This document shows positions 53,201 through 61,818 of a stretch of DNA of 64,000 nt, one piece after another. Every line of letters starts with the position of its first letter. Positions within the stretch are counted from its first letter, which is position 1. The position numbers and the translations under genes were made by a program. Location of the stretch: contig NZ_FNJV01000001.1 in NCBI RefSeq assembly GCF_900103125.1, forward strand, positions 1,054,001-1,118,000. Direction: 5' to 3'. The stretch comes from Mucilaginibacter sp. OK268 (lineage in GTDB: Bacteria > Bacteroidota > Bacteroidia > Sphingobacteriales > Sphingobacteriaceae). The notes below the pieces were generated by a model. That model saw only the letters and a list, made by a program, of their open reading frames with translations. It was not told the DNA's origin and searched no databases.

Positions 53201-54720
53201 CTGCGTTCAGCAGCGGCCTTGCCTGGGTGCTGATCGGCGGATTGAGCAGCAGCATGTTCCTAACACTGGTGGTTGTACCGGTAGTGTACAATACCATGAT
53301 GAGGCTAAAAACAAGCCTGAGCAATTTGTGGCAAAGGCTGGCCATAAAAAAATCGGCAGGAACAGTGGCATTGGTTTTTATAGGCTTCATGCTCGGGCTG
53401 AATAGTGTAAACACAGCACATGCCCAGGCGAAAATATCGCTTTCTTTAAAACAGGCCGTATCTACAGGCTTGAACGCCAATCAACAAATCAAACTGGCGG
53501 AGATCGATGCGCAGAAGGCCAAATATGGTTTGAAGGAGGCCCAGTCTTATCAATATCCACAGGTTGGCATCACGGTAGAATACGTTCGGAATTTAAAACC
53601 GGCTGTTTTCTTTCTCCCTACATTCGGAATCAACTCGGCTTCACAGATCACTTATGATGACAAAAATCTGCAACCGATAAATGCCTCTGCCAAAAACGCC
53701 TATAACGGGAATATCAACGTTAGTATGCCACTTTTTAATGAGGAGGTCGCCGGAAATGTGAAGACAGCGCATTTAAATGAAGGACTCAATAATGCCAATG
53801 TGGAGTTGAGTCGCTGGGAACTGGCAGATGAGATCCGGAAGGCCTATTTCAATATTTTAATTGCCCGGCAGAACCTGGTGCTGACCAATGCAGCCCTAAA
53901 TCGCTCACAGCGTAATTTAAAGGACAGCCGCCTGTTATGTGGTAAAGGTTATGCCAATAAAAGCGATACACTGAATGCCTGGAGTAATGTAGAACTGATG
54001 AAGATTAACTGTGGTAAAGCAGGAATAGCCGTAAAACAATCCGGTAATTATCTGAAGTCGCTTTTAAATCTGTCACTGGACAAAGAGCTGGAGCTGACAG
54101 ATAGCGTTGGTGTAGCATTATTAGGCGAACAGCGGAGTGCCATGAATGATAGTGTGCAACTCGACCATGGCAAACGCCCTGATCTGAAGGTTAATGACTG
54201 GAAAAACCAAATTGCCCGGCAGCAGGTTAAAAATGAGCAATCAAAATATTTGCCATCACTGGCCTTTGTAAGCCAGTATTCTTTGCAGGCGCAGTCAGAT
54301 AATTTCAATTTCAGCCGCTACAATGTACCCAACAGTTTTTACGTGGGTATTCAACTCACTATTCCCATCTTCACGGGTTTTCGTACCGATGCCAGGGTCA
54401 AACAAAGTAAGCTCGCTTTAGAGCAGGTGATCACCGAACGCGGCCTAATGGAGAACCGGGCGAATCTGCAAGTTCGTAATAACCGCCTGACCATCATAGA
54501 AAACACCAACAAAATAAAAGGTCAGCAGAATATCAGATCTGCGAGAGAACAGGCATTAGTCTTTATACAGACCCGATGGCAAAGGGGCTTTGCTAAATAT
54601 ACCGATGTGGCAGACGCGGAATTGCAGTTAGTTCAGGCAGATAATGACTATACCCAAAGTGTTTTCGAATACCTCACCGCAGTTGCCGGATATTATAAAG
54701 CAACAGGCACCATCCTTTAA
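50242..54720 (+). CDS. RND efflux permease fused to a TolC-like outer-membrane factor
   Basis: A 1492-residue fusion. Residues 1-1030 are a complete RND permease (12 helices, two porter loops; SIVVLENIY at the end of helix 4; HSIRNSLIIM, GASSAFSSGLAWVLIGG). A hydrophobic stretch (1040-1058) ending AHAQ then reads like an internal signal peptide with cleavage near A1061|Q1062. The remaining about 430 residues form a TolC-type outer-membrane factor with long helices (ISLSLKQAVSTGLNANQQIKLAEI; LQLVQADNDYTQSV). Cleavage could release a separate outer-membrane protein from one polyprotein. RND-TolC fusions are known in Bacteroidota heavy-metal pumps; here the pump resembles drug exporters. Confidence 0.88.
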   Translation: MSITGLAIKRPILFIVFFLILGGLSVISYQNLKYELLPNLATPTITVITAYPGASPEDVENSVTKKIEDAVAGVSKSKKVNSLSADNLSVVSIEFMADANPDQAMQEVQRTVNGTLSDFPEGVKAPVLEKFNVNDLPVLKLAVTAAITPTELYDLVNNRLKPRLAQVKGVGKVKILGGTPKEIKVLAKQDKLISNGLSITDLYETIRKANADYPVGTIKDKDAQFGVKLGGKLTDTNQVKNLKIKNYPDGSSLSVKDVATVKISHKDEEISSRLNGQSSIALFINKQSGANAAEVTKVVREELQKIEQEYAGKKIRFNVAQDSSEFTLEAAHQVYDDLGIAILLVALVMLVFLHSIRNSLIIMVSIPASLFSAFIMMYALDYSLNLMTLLAMSLVIGVLVDDSIVVLENIYHHLEKGKDKWDAALDGRNEIGFAALSITLVDVVVFLPMTLVPGLVGSLIKEFSLVIVVSTLSSLIVSFTLTPMIASRFAKLEHLSTKTIFGRAGLWFEARMHDLTDGYGRLLTWGLNHRIVIGLIAITILGGSLTLLTSNTVGTEFLPTADKGELSLFVDLQPGTKLAETDSTVRIIENKLKTVPEITKVFSNTGYQNDGFNEKYSSNLATINVSLIPSTERKKSLSQLSRDLKALSMEVTGVKSRVSPIGLFGANEAPVQLLITGTNRDSVNTAASIILDHIRSVNGLVSPRLSSESGKPEMKLVADRDQMARLGLNTEAVGDAMRMAVYGNDQLKFRDQDKETDTRIQLDVSDRNKTDQLMKLTFINANNQLVYLSQFAKVVQQSGPSGLERRNKQPSITLLAQVSGRPVGDVGEDLKQEIAKLNLSKDVKVLYEGDLELQDDSFTNLGMALLVSFALIYLIMVTLYNNWLFPLVILFSIPLAISGALLALALTAKSMNVFSIFGLIMMMGLVVKNGILLVDKTNDLLNDDTGIDQVNEALVEAGKARFRPILMTTLAMVIGMLPLALASGASSAFSSGLAWVLIGGLSSSMFLTLVVVPVVYNTMMRLKTSLSNLWQRLAIKKSAGTVALVFIGFMLGLNSVNTAHAQAKISLSLKQAVSTGLNANQQIKLAEIDAQKAKYGLKEAQSYQYPQVGITVEYVRNLKPAVFFLPTFGINSASQITYDDKNLQPINASAKNAYNGNINVSMPLFNEEVAGNVKTAHLNEGLNNANVELSRWELADEIRKAYFNILIARQNLVLTNAALNRSQRNLKDSRLLCGKGYANKSDTLNAWSNVELMKINCGKAGIAVKQSGNYLKSLLNLSLDKELELTDSVGVALLGEQRSAMNDSVQLDHGKRPDLKVNDWKNQIARQQVKNEQSKYLPSLAFVSQYSLQAQSDNFNFSRYNVPNSFYVGIQLTIPIFTGFRTDARVKQSKLALEQVITERGLMENRANLQVRNNRLTIIENTNKIKGQQNIRSAREQALVFIQTRWQRGFAKYTDVADAELQLVQADNDYTQSVFEYLTAVAGYYKATGTIL

Positions 54721-54786
54721 ATCTTTTATAGCAGTTTGAATTTTCATCAATCACCGCTAATACTACCGTATCAATTAATCCCCCTT

Positions 54787-55413
54787 ATGAAAACTAAATT
54801 TTGTATTACGCTGATATTTATCGGCGCATTAGCATCCACCGCCCGTGCACAAAGCAACGATGACCCTACTGCCCGGAAACTTTATCTGGACTTTGGCGGT
54901 TCAGTCGGCCTTTTTATTCCTTATGATCAGGCAAAAGGCCAAAAAACGCTGACCGGCTCCAATGCCATGACGACTCTTCAGCTCAATTATCATCAGAATT
55001 ACTTTGCCAAATTGCAATTTGGCCAAACCACGGTCAACTTCAAATCGCAAAGCAACTTTGGAGCTGTAAACTCGCTGATTGATGCCAAGGCCAACAGTAC
55101 AAATCTGGGTTTAAACATCGGTTACCAGCATAGTTTTGGCCGCTGGCAGCCATTTATCCTGGCAGGAGCTGGAGCATCCTTTATTGATGTTCCGGCTACG
55201 TCCTTTAGCCAGTCAACGAATACGGTCAATTACACCACTTTCTCGGGTACTTATTTGTATATCAACGCAGGCGGGGGCGTCAATTACAAAATATCCAAAT
55301 CGTTTATATTATTCCTGGAAGGCCAGGGATCTACTATTCCTAATCTTCCTAATAAGTCAAGTACTCATTTGAGCGGGATCAGCGCTATGATTGGGATCAA
55401 AGCTCCTTTATAA
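54787..55413 (+). CDS. Outer-membrane beta-barrel protein
   Basis: A 208-residue predicted barrel with signal peptide (KFCITLIFIGALASTARAQ). Amphipathic strands such as YFAKLQFGQTTVNFKS and INAGGGVNYKISKSFILFLEGQG alternate with turns. The ATG at 54787 starts the signal peptide; the longer TTG frame does not. It follows the pump gene by 66 bases on the same strand, so it may be in the efflux operon. Exact function unknown. Confidence 0.78.
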   Translation: MKTKFCITLIFIGALASTARAQSNDDPTARKLYLDFGGSVGLFIPYDQAKGQKTLTGSNAMTTLQLNYHQNYFAKLQFGQTTVNFKSQSNFGAVNSLIDAKANSTNLGLNIGYQHSFGRWQPFILAGAGASFIDVPATSFSQSTNTVNYTTFSGTYLYINAGGGVNYKISKSFILFLEGQGSTIPNLPNKSSTHLSGISAMIGIKAPL

Positions 55414-55436
55414 TTCACCATTTAAATTTTATAGCC

Positions 55437-55811
55437 ATGTACAAACAAGTAATGATGACTACCCTATTCTCTGTATTTTTTGGCTTAATCTCCCATGCGC
55501 AGCGGGCTGCCATCATCGGTAAATGGGAAACCCCGGATAAAGATATTATTGAATTTTATTCTGAAGGGCCCGTATTTACAGCAAGACAGATAAGCGCTGA
55601 AATAGAAAAGGACAAAGGCAATAATAATAAGATCATTGCTAAAGAGCTTAAATCAACAACCGCGAAGGTTTTTGAAGGGATCGTGATCGACCCGAAAGAC
55701 AATAAAACTTATCACGGCCGTTTTACCATCAATGATTCGGGCACACAGTTGAATCTTAAAGTAAAATGGGGTTTTCTCAGCTTTAATGAAACCTGGAAAC
55801 GGGTAAATTGA
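55437..55811 (+). CDS. DUF2147-family secreted protein
   Basis: A 124-residue protein with signal peptide (TLFSVFFGLISHAQ) and the DUF2147 blocks GKWETPDKDIIEFY and KTYHGRFTINDSGTQLNLKVKWGF with a C-terminal ETWKRV. The family is a small beta-barrel of unknown function in the periplasm, often beside fatty-acid or envelope genes. It is 23 bases after the barrel gene. Confidence 0.85.
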   Translation: MYKQVMMTTLFSVFFGLISHAQRAAIIGKWETPDKDIIEFYSEGPVFTARQISAEIEKDKGNNNKIIAKELKSTTAKVFEGIVIDPKDNKTYHGRFTINDSGTQLNLKVKWGFLSFNETWKRVN

Positions 55812-55850
55812 TCGTTTACCATATTTATAGGTTTATCTCTATTTTAGCAT

Positions 55851-56897
55851 ATGCATAAACACAGCTATCGGTTATACCGGATATATGGTTATCCGGGCTT
55901 CGGCTTGGTTTTATACCTGATCATGGTGCTGATCAATCCTGCCGACCGGATCTTTAACAGTTGGCGGTATTATGCGTTCGGCGACTTTATCCTGGAATTT
56001 GTATTTGCTGTAGCTTATGCAACCACCCTGTTTGAGACTGGTATCCAGTTGACAGCCTGGCTTAATAAATGGTACGCCTGGGAAAACCGGATCAAAAGCA
56101 GGTTCGGCATTCAGCTTTCCTTGCATATTATAATCATCTATATTATATTAAGCTCATTTTTTAAATTCAAGTTCCCCAATTATTTTGGTTATGACGAGTT
56201 AATGTTTAGACAAACTGTCATTGTTGGTGTAATCTTTTCTTTGTTGATCACCGCTGTTTTTGCAGCTGAGTATTTCTTTTACCGCTGGAATGATGCCAAA
56301 TTGAAATCGCTGGAAATGGAACAGCTAACTACACAGGCGCAGCTCGATGCATTGAAATTACAGCTTGATCCGCACTTTCTGTTTAACAACCTGAGTATTG
56401 TAACCGCGTTAATAGAAGATCAGCCGTCGACTGCAGTTTCCTACATCGCCAAATTGTCGTCCATTTATCGGTATATGCTAACTAACAGGACGCAGAATGT
56501 AATAGCTTTAACAGAAGAACTGGAATTTATAAAGGCCTATTTGTTTTTGTATCAGATCAGGTATGGAAGCGGAATTAACGTCAGGATTGATGAAGCCGGG
56601 AAAGCTATCCTCTCTGGCCTGCCTCCTTTGACCTTGCAATTGCTGATAGAAAATGCCATCAAGCATAATGTGTTCAGTACGGAATCGCCGCTTAATATTC
56701 ATATTTACTTTCAGGACAAGCATTTTATGATTGTAGAGAATAATAAAATGCCCAAAAACATTCCTGAACCAGGTACAAATGTGGGGCTTAAAAATATCAG
56801 GGAAAGATACCGCCTGATAAACAGACAAGTGCCTGTTATTACCGATGATGATCGTTTTTTCAGGGTGAAAGTTCCTTTAATTGATTTAAATAATTAA
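55851..56897 (+). CDS. LytS-type sensor histidine kinase
   Basis: A 348-residue kinase with four membrane helices (about 15-30, 45-62, 88-103, 120-143) but no large periplasmic domain. The His_kinase (PF06580-type) motif is LDPHFLFNNL with phospho-acceptor H175. The ATPase N-box ENAIKHN near 270 and the G-box GVGLKNI-type segment (TNVGLKNIRERY) are present. It is 40 bases after the DUF2147 gene and pairs with the LytTR regulator 12 bases downstream. Confidence 0.9.
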   Translation: MHKHSYRLYRIYGYPGFGLVLYLIMVLINPADRIFNSWRYYAFGDFILEFVFAVAYATTLFETGIQLTAWLNKWYAWENRIKSRFGIQLSLHIIIIYIILSSFFKFKFPNYFGYDELMFRQTVIVGVIFSLLITAVFAAEYFFYRWNDAKLKSLEMEQLTTQAQLDALKLQLDPHFLFNNLSIVTALIEDQPSTAVSYIAKLSSIYRYMLTNRTQNVIALTEELEFIKAYLFLYQIRYGSGINVRIDEAGKAILSGLPPLTLQLLIENAIKHNVFSTESPLNIHIYFQDKHFMIVENNKMPKNIPEPGTNVGLKNIRERYRLINRQVPVITDDDRFFRVKVPLIDLNN

Positions 56898-56909
56898 ACA
56901 ATATAAACT

Positions 56910-57677
56910 ATGCCCAGTGTTTTAATCATCGAAGATGAGCTTCCGAACATACAAAGGCTTGAAAAAATGCTTCATGTTTTAGACAGGAACATTACAGTAT
57001 TAGGAAGTCTTCAAACGGTACAGGCCAGCATACAATGGCTGAAAATGCATGAGCAGCCGGATATTATCTTTATGGATATCCGGCTTACAGACGGTTTAAG
57101 CTTTGAGATCTTTAACCAGGTGCAAATTACCGCTCCAGTGGTATTCATTACAGCTTATGACGAATATGCGCTAAAAGCCTTTGAAGTCAACGGTGTAGAT
57201 TATCTGCTGAAACCACTGGAGGCTGATAAACTGGAAAAAAGTATGGCTAAAGCAAAGTCAATTGCCGGATTGGGGAGTAATGAAAATATGTTGAGCCTGA
57301 TCAGAAGTATGCAGACAAAACAACCGATCTATCGTTCCCGGTTTTTAGTTGCCTATCGGGACAAGTATATACTGGTGATGGCAGATGAGATAGCTTATTT
57401 TACTTCAGAAAACAAAGCGACATTCCTGGTTACCCATCAGTCGCAACGGTATATGATAGACCAGACTTTGGAGTTATTGGAAAAAGAAATGGACCCGGAA
57501 ACCTTTTTCCGGATCAGCCGTCAGTTTATTGTTTCACTCAAATCCATTTATAAGATTCATCAGTCCTTTAACGGGCAGCTAAAACTTGAACTGTCGCCTG
57601 CTTTGGATGAGGGTATCCTCATGAGCAGGGAAAAGTCAGGTCAATTGAAAAAATGGCTCGATCAATCATCGTCGTAA
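56910..57677 (+). CDS. LytTR-family response regulator
   Basis: A 255-residue regulator. The receiver domain has acidic pocket IIEDELPN, phospho-acceptor D56 in IIFMDIRLTD, a T/A switch region (FITAYDEYALKAF) and the conserved LLKPLEADKL. The LytTR DNA-binding domain covers about residues 150-250 (VAYRDKYILVMADEIAYFTSENKATFLVT, FFRISRQFIVSLKSI). It probably controls its own efflux operon or the downstream gene with the shared promoter. Confidence 0.92.
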   Translation: MPSVLIIEDELPNIQRLEKMLHVLDRNITVLGSLQTVQASIQWLKMHEQPDIIFMDIRLTDGLSFEIFNQVQITAPVVFITAYDEYALKAFEVNGVDYLLKPLEADKLEKSMAKAKSIAGLGSNENMLSLIRSMQTKQPIYRSRFLVAYRDKYILVMADEIAYFTSENKATFLVTHQSQRYMIDQTLELLEKEMDPETFFRISRQFIVSLKSIYKIHQSFNGQLKLELSPALDEGILMSREKSGQLKKWLDQSSS

Positions 57678-57727
57678 GTGAGTATAAATTGCTTTATAGT
57701 TCCACGTTTGGTTCGCTCTTTTGTATG

Positions 57728-57794
57728 TTCAGTTCCCAATTTTGGCACTTCGGTCAGCTAAAAAAAAATCTGACGGTTACCAGTTACATTTTTG
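57728..57794 (+). promoter_or_regulatory. Duplicated promoter, copy 2 (GNAT-like gene)
   Basis: A 67-base block equal in length to 49026-49092, with the same TTCAGT, CGGTCAG, A-tract and ACATTTTTG words in register. A dyad GTCAG / CTGAC spans the A-tract (57752-57772). The right end is 30 bases before the chosen ATG. Confidence 0.65.
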
Positions 57795-57824
57795 TATTTC
57801 AACAAATGCAAAATGCACCCGCAA

Positions 57825-58946
57825 ATGATCCGGATTAAACCCATAACCCGCAAAGATGGCTTGACTGCCTTTATCGATTTTCCATGCGATCTATATAAAG
57901 ATGATCCGAAGTATGTGCCGGAACTTTTTATCGCCCAAAAGGAGCTGTTTACCAAGCACCCTTTCTATGAACACTCATCGGTACAGTGCTTTTTGGCCTA
58001 TGATGGGGATAAAGTGGTTGGCCGTATCGCTGCTATTCTTAATAACAGGCATAATCATTATAATCATGCAGCCGATGGCTTTTTCGGTTTCTTTGATTGC
58101 ATTAATGATCAAATAGTTGCTAATCTTCTTTTTGATGCTGTGACCGAATGGCTGGAGTACAGGAATGTAAAGAATATTATCGGGCCGGCTAACTTTTCCT
58201 TTAATGAAACATGTGGGCTGCTCGTAGAAGGCTTTGAATTTCCGCCGGTGGTTATGATGCCCTATAATGCCCCGTATTACCAGCGACTGATTGAAAATAT
58301 CGGTTTTTCCAAAAAACTGGATCTCCTGGCCTTTCGTTTCGGAGAGGATGGCTATGATGACAAGTCGGTCAGGCTGCTTGATCAGTTACAGGAGCGCCAG
58401 AAACGTAACCGGATTTCTCTGCGCAGGATCAATATGAAAAATTTTAAGCAGGAAGCTGTCAGTATCCGGGAGGTTTATAACAAAGCATGGGATAAAAATA
58501 CCGGTTTTGTACCCATGACCGACCACGAGTTTGACCACATAGGTAAGGAAATGAAAATGATCCTTGACCCGGATTTTTGTCAGTTGGCTGAGCAGGACGG
58601 TAAAATTGTAGGATTTGCATTGGCAATACCTGATTTTAACCAGGTGCTGAAAAAAGTAAAACGAGGCCGGCTGTTGCCGACCGGCCTGTTCAAGATATTG
58701 CTCAATAGAAAGAAAGTTTCCGGTATCAGGATCATTTTGCTGGGTGTCATTGACGGTTATCGTAAAATGGGAATTGAAGCCTGTTTATATGGAACGATCA
58801 TCAAAGAATACCGACGAAAGAAACTGAAGTATGCAGAAGCCTCGTGGACATTGGAAGATAACCATTTGATCAATAATGCGATTTTAGCCATTAAAGGCGA
58901 GCCTTACAAAAAATACAGAATCTACACGAAGAGCATATTGCCCTAA
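57825..58946 (+). CDS. GNAT-like N-acetyltransferase-superfamily protein
   Basis: A 373-residue protein with the pattern of long GNAT-like proteins of Bacteroidota: FIDFPCDLYKDDPKYVPEL at the N-terminus, a central GPANFSFNETCGLLVEGFEFPP block, and a C-terminal GNAT-type half (IVGFALAIPDFNQVL, GVIDGYRKMGIEACLYG). I start at the ATG at 57825; an ATG at 57813 is possible. Its substrate is unknown. A promoter shared with the efflux operon suggests co-regulation, perhaps for drug resistance or envelope stress. Confidence 0.72.
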   Translation: MIRIKPITRKDGLTAFIDFPCDLYKDDPKYVPELFIAQKELFTKHPFYEHSSVQCFLAYDGDKVVGRIAAILNNRHNHYNHAADGFFGFFDCINDQIVANLLFDAVTEWLEYRNVKNIIGPANFSFNETCGLLVEGFEFPPVVMMPYNAPYYQRLIENIGFSKKLDLLAFRFGEDGYDDKSVRLLDQLQERQKRNRISLRRINMKNFKQEAVSIREVYNKAWDKNTGFVPMTDHEFDHIGKEMKMILDPDFCQLAEQDGKIVGFALAIPDFNQVLKKVKRGRLLPTGLFKILLNRKKVSGIRIILLGVIDGYRKMGIEACLYGTIIKEYRRKKLKYAEASWTLEDNHLINNAILAIKGEPYKKYRIYTKSILP

Positions 58947-59030
58947 TATTCACGAGATTAGATGTTGATGTGTTAATATTATTTGATCTTATCTATCAAA
59001 CCCTCAAGTGTTTAGACGCCTGCATCCTTG

Positions 59031-59348
59031 TCACTGCTTTCCATTTTGTAAGTACTGCCTGTAAATGTTTTCTAATACCACGATGGAATTATCCACCAGA
59101 ATACCGACCACTAAGAACATTGCTATCAACCTCATCAGGTTGAGTGAAAAGCCCAGCAATAACATCGCCATAAACGTAGGGATGATGGAGCATGGTAAAA
59201 CCAGCATAACAATACCGACTATAATTACGGCTAAAACCAGGTCAGTCATAACCGCCTCGACCGATTTAAGGGTGTAGGTAGATTGATCGGCAGAGACGGT
59301 AAAACGGATGCCCTGGCTTTTGTGCCGGCTCTCCATCTCTTTAACCAT
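59031..59348 (-). pseudogene. Internal fragment of an RND permease gene
   Basis: A 105-codon frame that matches the helix 2-4 region of RND pumps (IRFTVSADQSTYTLKSVEAV, FSLNLMRLIAMFLVVGILVDNSIVVLENIY). Compared with the intact pump in this window, the text jumps from VMLV to PCSIIPTFMAM, so about 10 residues are lost. Both ends are missing. It is a decayed remnant with no signs of function. Confidence 0.75.
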
Positions 59349-59565
59349 TCTTTACAAATTGATAGATATCTATATTGTATTGAACGTTATTTGATATAGC
59401 TTAAATCCTTGTACTTGAGGATATTCCCACCATAAATAAAAAATGACAATAAATAATTAATTGTATATTTTACAATTAATTAAACTAAATTGGCATCAGA
59501 AATTAGTACATTCTTTCGACGAACCAATAATATAAACAACGCCTCTAATTAAGCGACTAACACTA

Positions 59566-60156
59566 ATGAAAGGGTATCCTGAACTTTCAGATGAAGAACT
59601 TACGGGTTTAATCCAAAGTGATGAACTCGTAGCTTTTAAAGAAATATATAACCGATATTGGTATAAACTCTATGTTTTTACTAATAAAAGGCTCAGATGC
59701 AGGGAGGCTTCAGAAGAAATAGTACAGAACTTTTTTGCTAAATTTTGGCAAAACAGAAGTACTATCAGGATTAACGAATCCTTAAAAGCTTATCTGTTTT
59801 CATCCATAAGTTATCTGATCATCAATCACCTCAAGAAGGAAGCCCATAAAAATCAGTATTTGCAATTGTCCTATACTGCTGTTGCAGAGCAACTTGATAC
59901 TTCAATGGAGGATATGGTGCATTTAAATGATCTGCAAGGCATTATTAATAAAGAGCTGGAAAAGCTTCCGACACGTTGCCGTTCGGTATTTGAGCTTAGT
60001 CGTATCGGGAATAAGTCCAATAAGGAAATTGCCCGTCTCTTAAATATATCAGAAAAAACCGTGGAGAACCATATTACCAATGCTATCCGTTGCCTCCGTA
60101 TTAATTTGAAGAGCTCGCTGTTGCTGGCCATTTTGGTACTCAGAAATCATATATAA
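59566..60156 (+). CDS. FecI-type ECF sigma-70 factor
   Basis: A 196-residue sigma factor of the kind paired with FecR and SusC in Bacteroidota. Region 2 (FKEIYNRYWYKLYVFTNKRL, EASEEIVQNFFAKFW) and region 4 (LPTRCRSVFELSRIGNKSNKEIARLLNISEKTVENHI) are complete. It is the first gene of a sigma / anti-sigma / receptor set, by which an outer-membrane substrate induces its own uptake system. Confidence 0.92.
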   Translation: MKGYPELSDEELTGLIQSDELVAFKEIYNRYWYKLYVFTNKRLRCREASEEIVQNFFAKFWQNRSTIRINESLKAYLFSSISYLIINHLKKEAHKNQYLQLSYTAVAEQLDTSMEDMVHLNDLQGIINKELEKLPTRCRSVFELSRIGNKSNKEIARLLNISEKTVENHITNAIRCLRINLKSSLLLAILVLRNHI

Positions 60157-60316
60157 GAGCTGTTCGCCGCTCACTTGTTGTCGGTTACCAAGCTATGTTG
60201 TATGGGCTCATTTTTGCCTGGGTAATTTTTTTAAAATTTATTTAGGGGGTACGGCTATTTTAATTGACTTCACTTTATATAAACCAAGAGTGAACCATTT
60301 TTAATAACCCTTTTTC

Positions 60317-61540
60317 ATGGAAAAAAATATTTCAGTTGAAGTGATTGAAAGATACCTGTCTGGAAATTGCACGCCTGATGAGATCAGGGAGGTATATCAA
60401 TGGTTCAGGTCATTTGATAATACACCTGAAAGCCTTGTTGCACTTCGCGATGATGAGAAAAATCTTGTTAAGGAGAAACTATTTGCGCAAATTTTAAGCG
60501 AAATCAACAATAGCAATGATACAGTACTGTTGGATACTGATGCTGTAAACAGACAGAAGCCCGTCCTAAATATTGACGGGACGCAACAAAGCGGTGATGA
60601 TAAAACTTGGCGGTTGTGGCCTAAAATTGCTGTGGCAGCCTCCGTTGCTCTGATCATATGCTTTTCGCTTTATTCCTTGTTCTCCATCCGTCATAAAGTT
60701 GTATCTGAAATAGCCAAGGTAAAACTACATGATATTCCTCCCGGTGGTAATAATGCCGTACTGACGCTAGCTGATGGCTCTAAAATTATTTTGAATAACG
60801 CGAAAAAAGGTTTGTTGACCAGGCAAGGCAATGTGAAGGTGTCTAAAACTACAGAAGGATTGCTTGTTTATAAGGTTAATAGAGAGGGTGCTGTTTCCGG
60901 TAATGACAAATTAAATATCATCAACACCCCCAAGGGTGGACAGTATCAGGTGATTTTACCTGATGGAACCAAAGTGTGGTTGAATGCATTATCTTATTTG
61001 AAATTCCCAGCCAGTTTTAGCGGCAAAACAAGACAGGTAGAGATTAGTGGGGAGGCCTATTTTGAGGTTGCCAGGAACCCTGCAAAGCCATTTATTGTGA
61101 AATCAACCAGGGCTGAAATTACCGTTCTAGGTACGCATTTTAATGTAAATGATTATCCGGATGAAGCGTTCTCCAAAACAACCCTGTTGGAGGGTTCGGT
61201 AAAAATAAAAGGTAAACAAGCAGTTGGCACTTTAAAACCTGGCGACCAGGCCTTGTTAAATGAAAGCGATGAAATGAAAATTGCCAAAGATGTGAATATA
61301 GAAGAAGCCGTGGCCTGGAAAAACGGAATATTTGAATTTAATAGTGCCGATATCACATCAATCATGCGGCAGGCTGCCAGGTGGTATGATATTAACATTA
61401 TTTACGCCGGCCCACCCACCCATATCTTATATAGAGGGAGGATATCCCGAAATGTAAACCTTTCTGAAATGCTTACTATGATCAAGTATATGGGGGTAAA
61501 TTATACGCTTGATGGGAAAAACCTGATTATAAAAGATTAA
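60317..61540 (+). CDS. FecR-family anti-sigma factor
   Basis: A 407-residue inner-membrane protein. A cytoplasmic N-terminus (ERYLSGNCTPDEIREVYQWF) binds sigma, one membrane helix is near 106-125, and the periplasmic FecR domain (LADGSKIILN, PDGTKVWLNALSYLKFPASF, VEISGEAYFEVARN) is followed by a DUF4974-like end (GRISRNVNLSEMLTMIKYMGVNYTLDGKNLIIKD). It should respond to the N-terminal signalling domain of the SusC protein downstream. Confidence 0.93.
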   Translation: MEKNISVEVIERYLSGNCTPDEIREVYQWFRSFDNTPESLVALRDDEKNLVKEKLFAQILSEINNSNDTVLLDTDAVNRQKPVLNIDGTQQSGDDKTWRLWPKIAVAASVALIICFSLYSLFSIRHKVVSEIAKVKLHDIPPGGNNAVLTLADGSKIILNNAKKGLLTRQGNVKVSKTTEGLLVYKVNREGAVSGNDKLNIINTPKGGQYQVILPDGTKVWLNALSYLKFPASFSGKTRQVEISGEAYFEVARNPAKPFIVKSTRAEITVLGTHFNVNDYPDEAFSKTTLLEGSVKIKGKQAVGTLKPGDQALLNESDEMKIAKDVNIEEAVAWKNGIFEFNSADITSIMRQAARWYDINIIYAGPPTHILYRGRISRNVNLSEMLTMIKYMGVNYTLDGKNLIIKD

Positions 61541-61818
61541 GATGTAATTACATGTAAGATAAGCAGGCTGAACCAATTAAAACCAATGTAATAAAATTAT
61601 AACTAACTAATTTTTAACCTAAAATGATGAGCTTATGAAAGAAGAAATACAAATTTAATTCTGCCCTTAAAAGGTACCCCACTTTATAATAGTCAGATTC
61701 ATTGATCTTAGATTTTATAAAAAAGCCGAAAAGTGTTCGAACCACTTCCCGGCAGTATTTGGGTGCCTAAAACCAATTGACGAATTGACATTATTACTTA
61801 CCCAAACATTGTAAAAAT

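Noticed and set aside
61541..61818. FecR-SusC gap checked for a small gene or riboswitch
   Set aside because: Only an imperfect hairpin (GCCG...CGGC near 61723-61755) and AT-rich sequence are seen; no supported gene.
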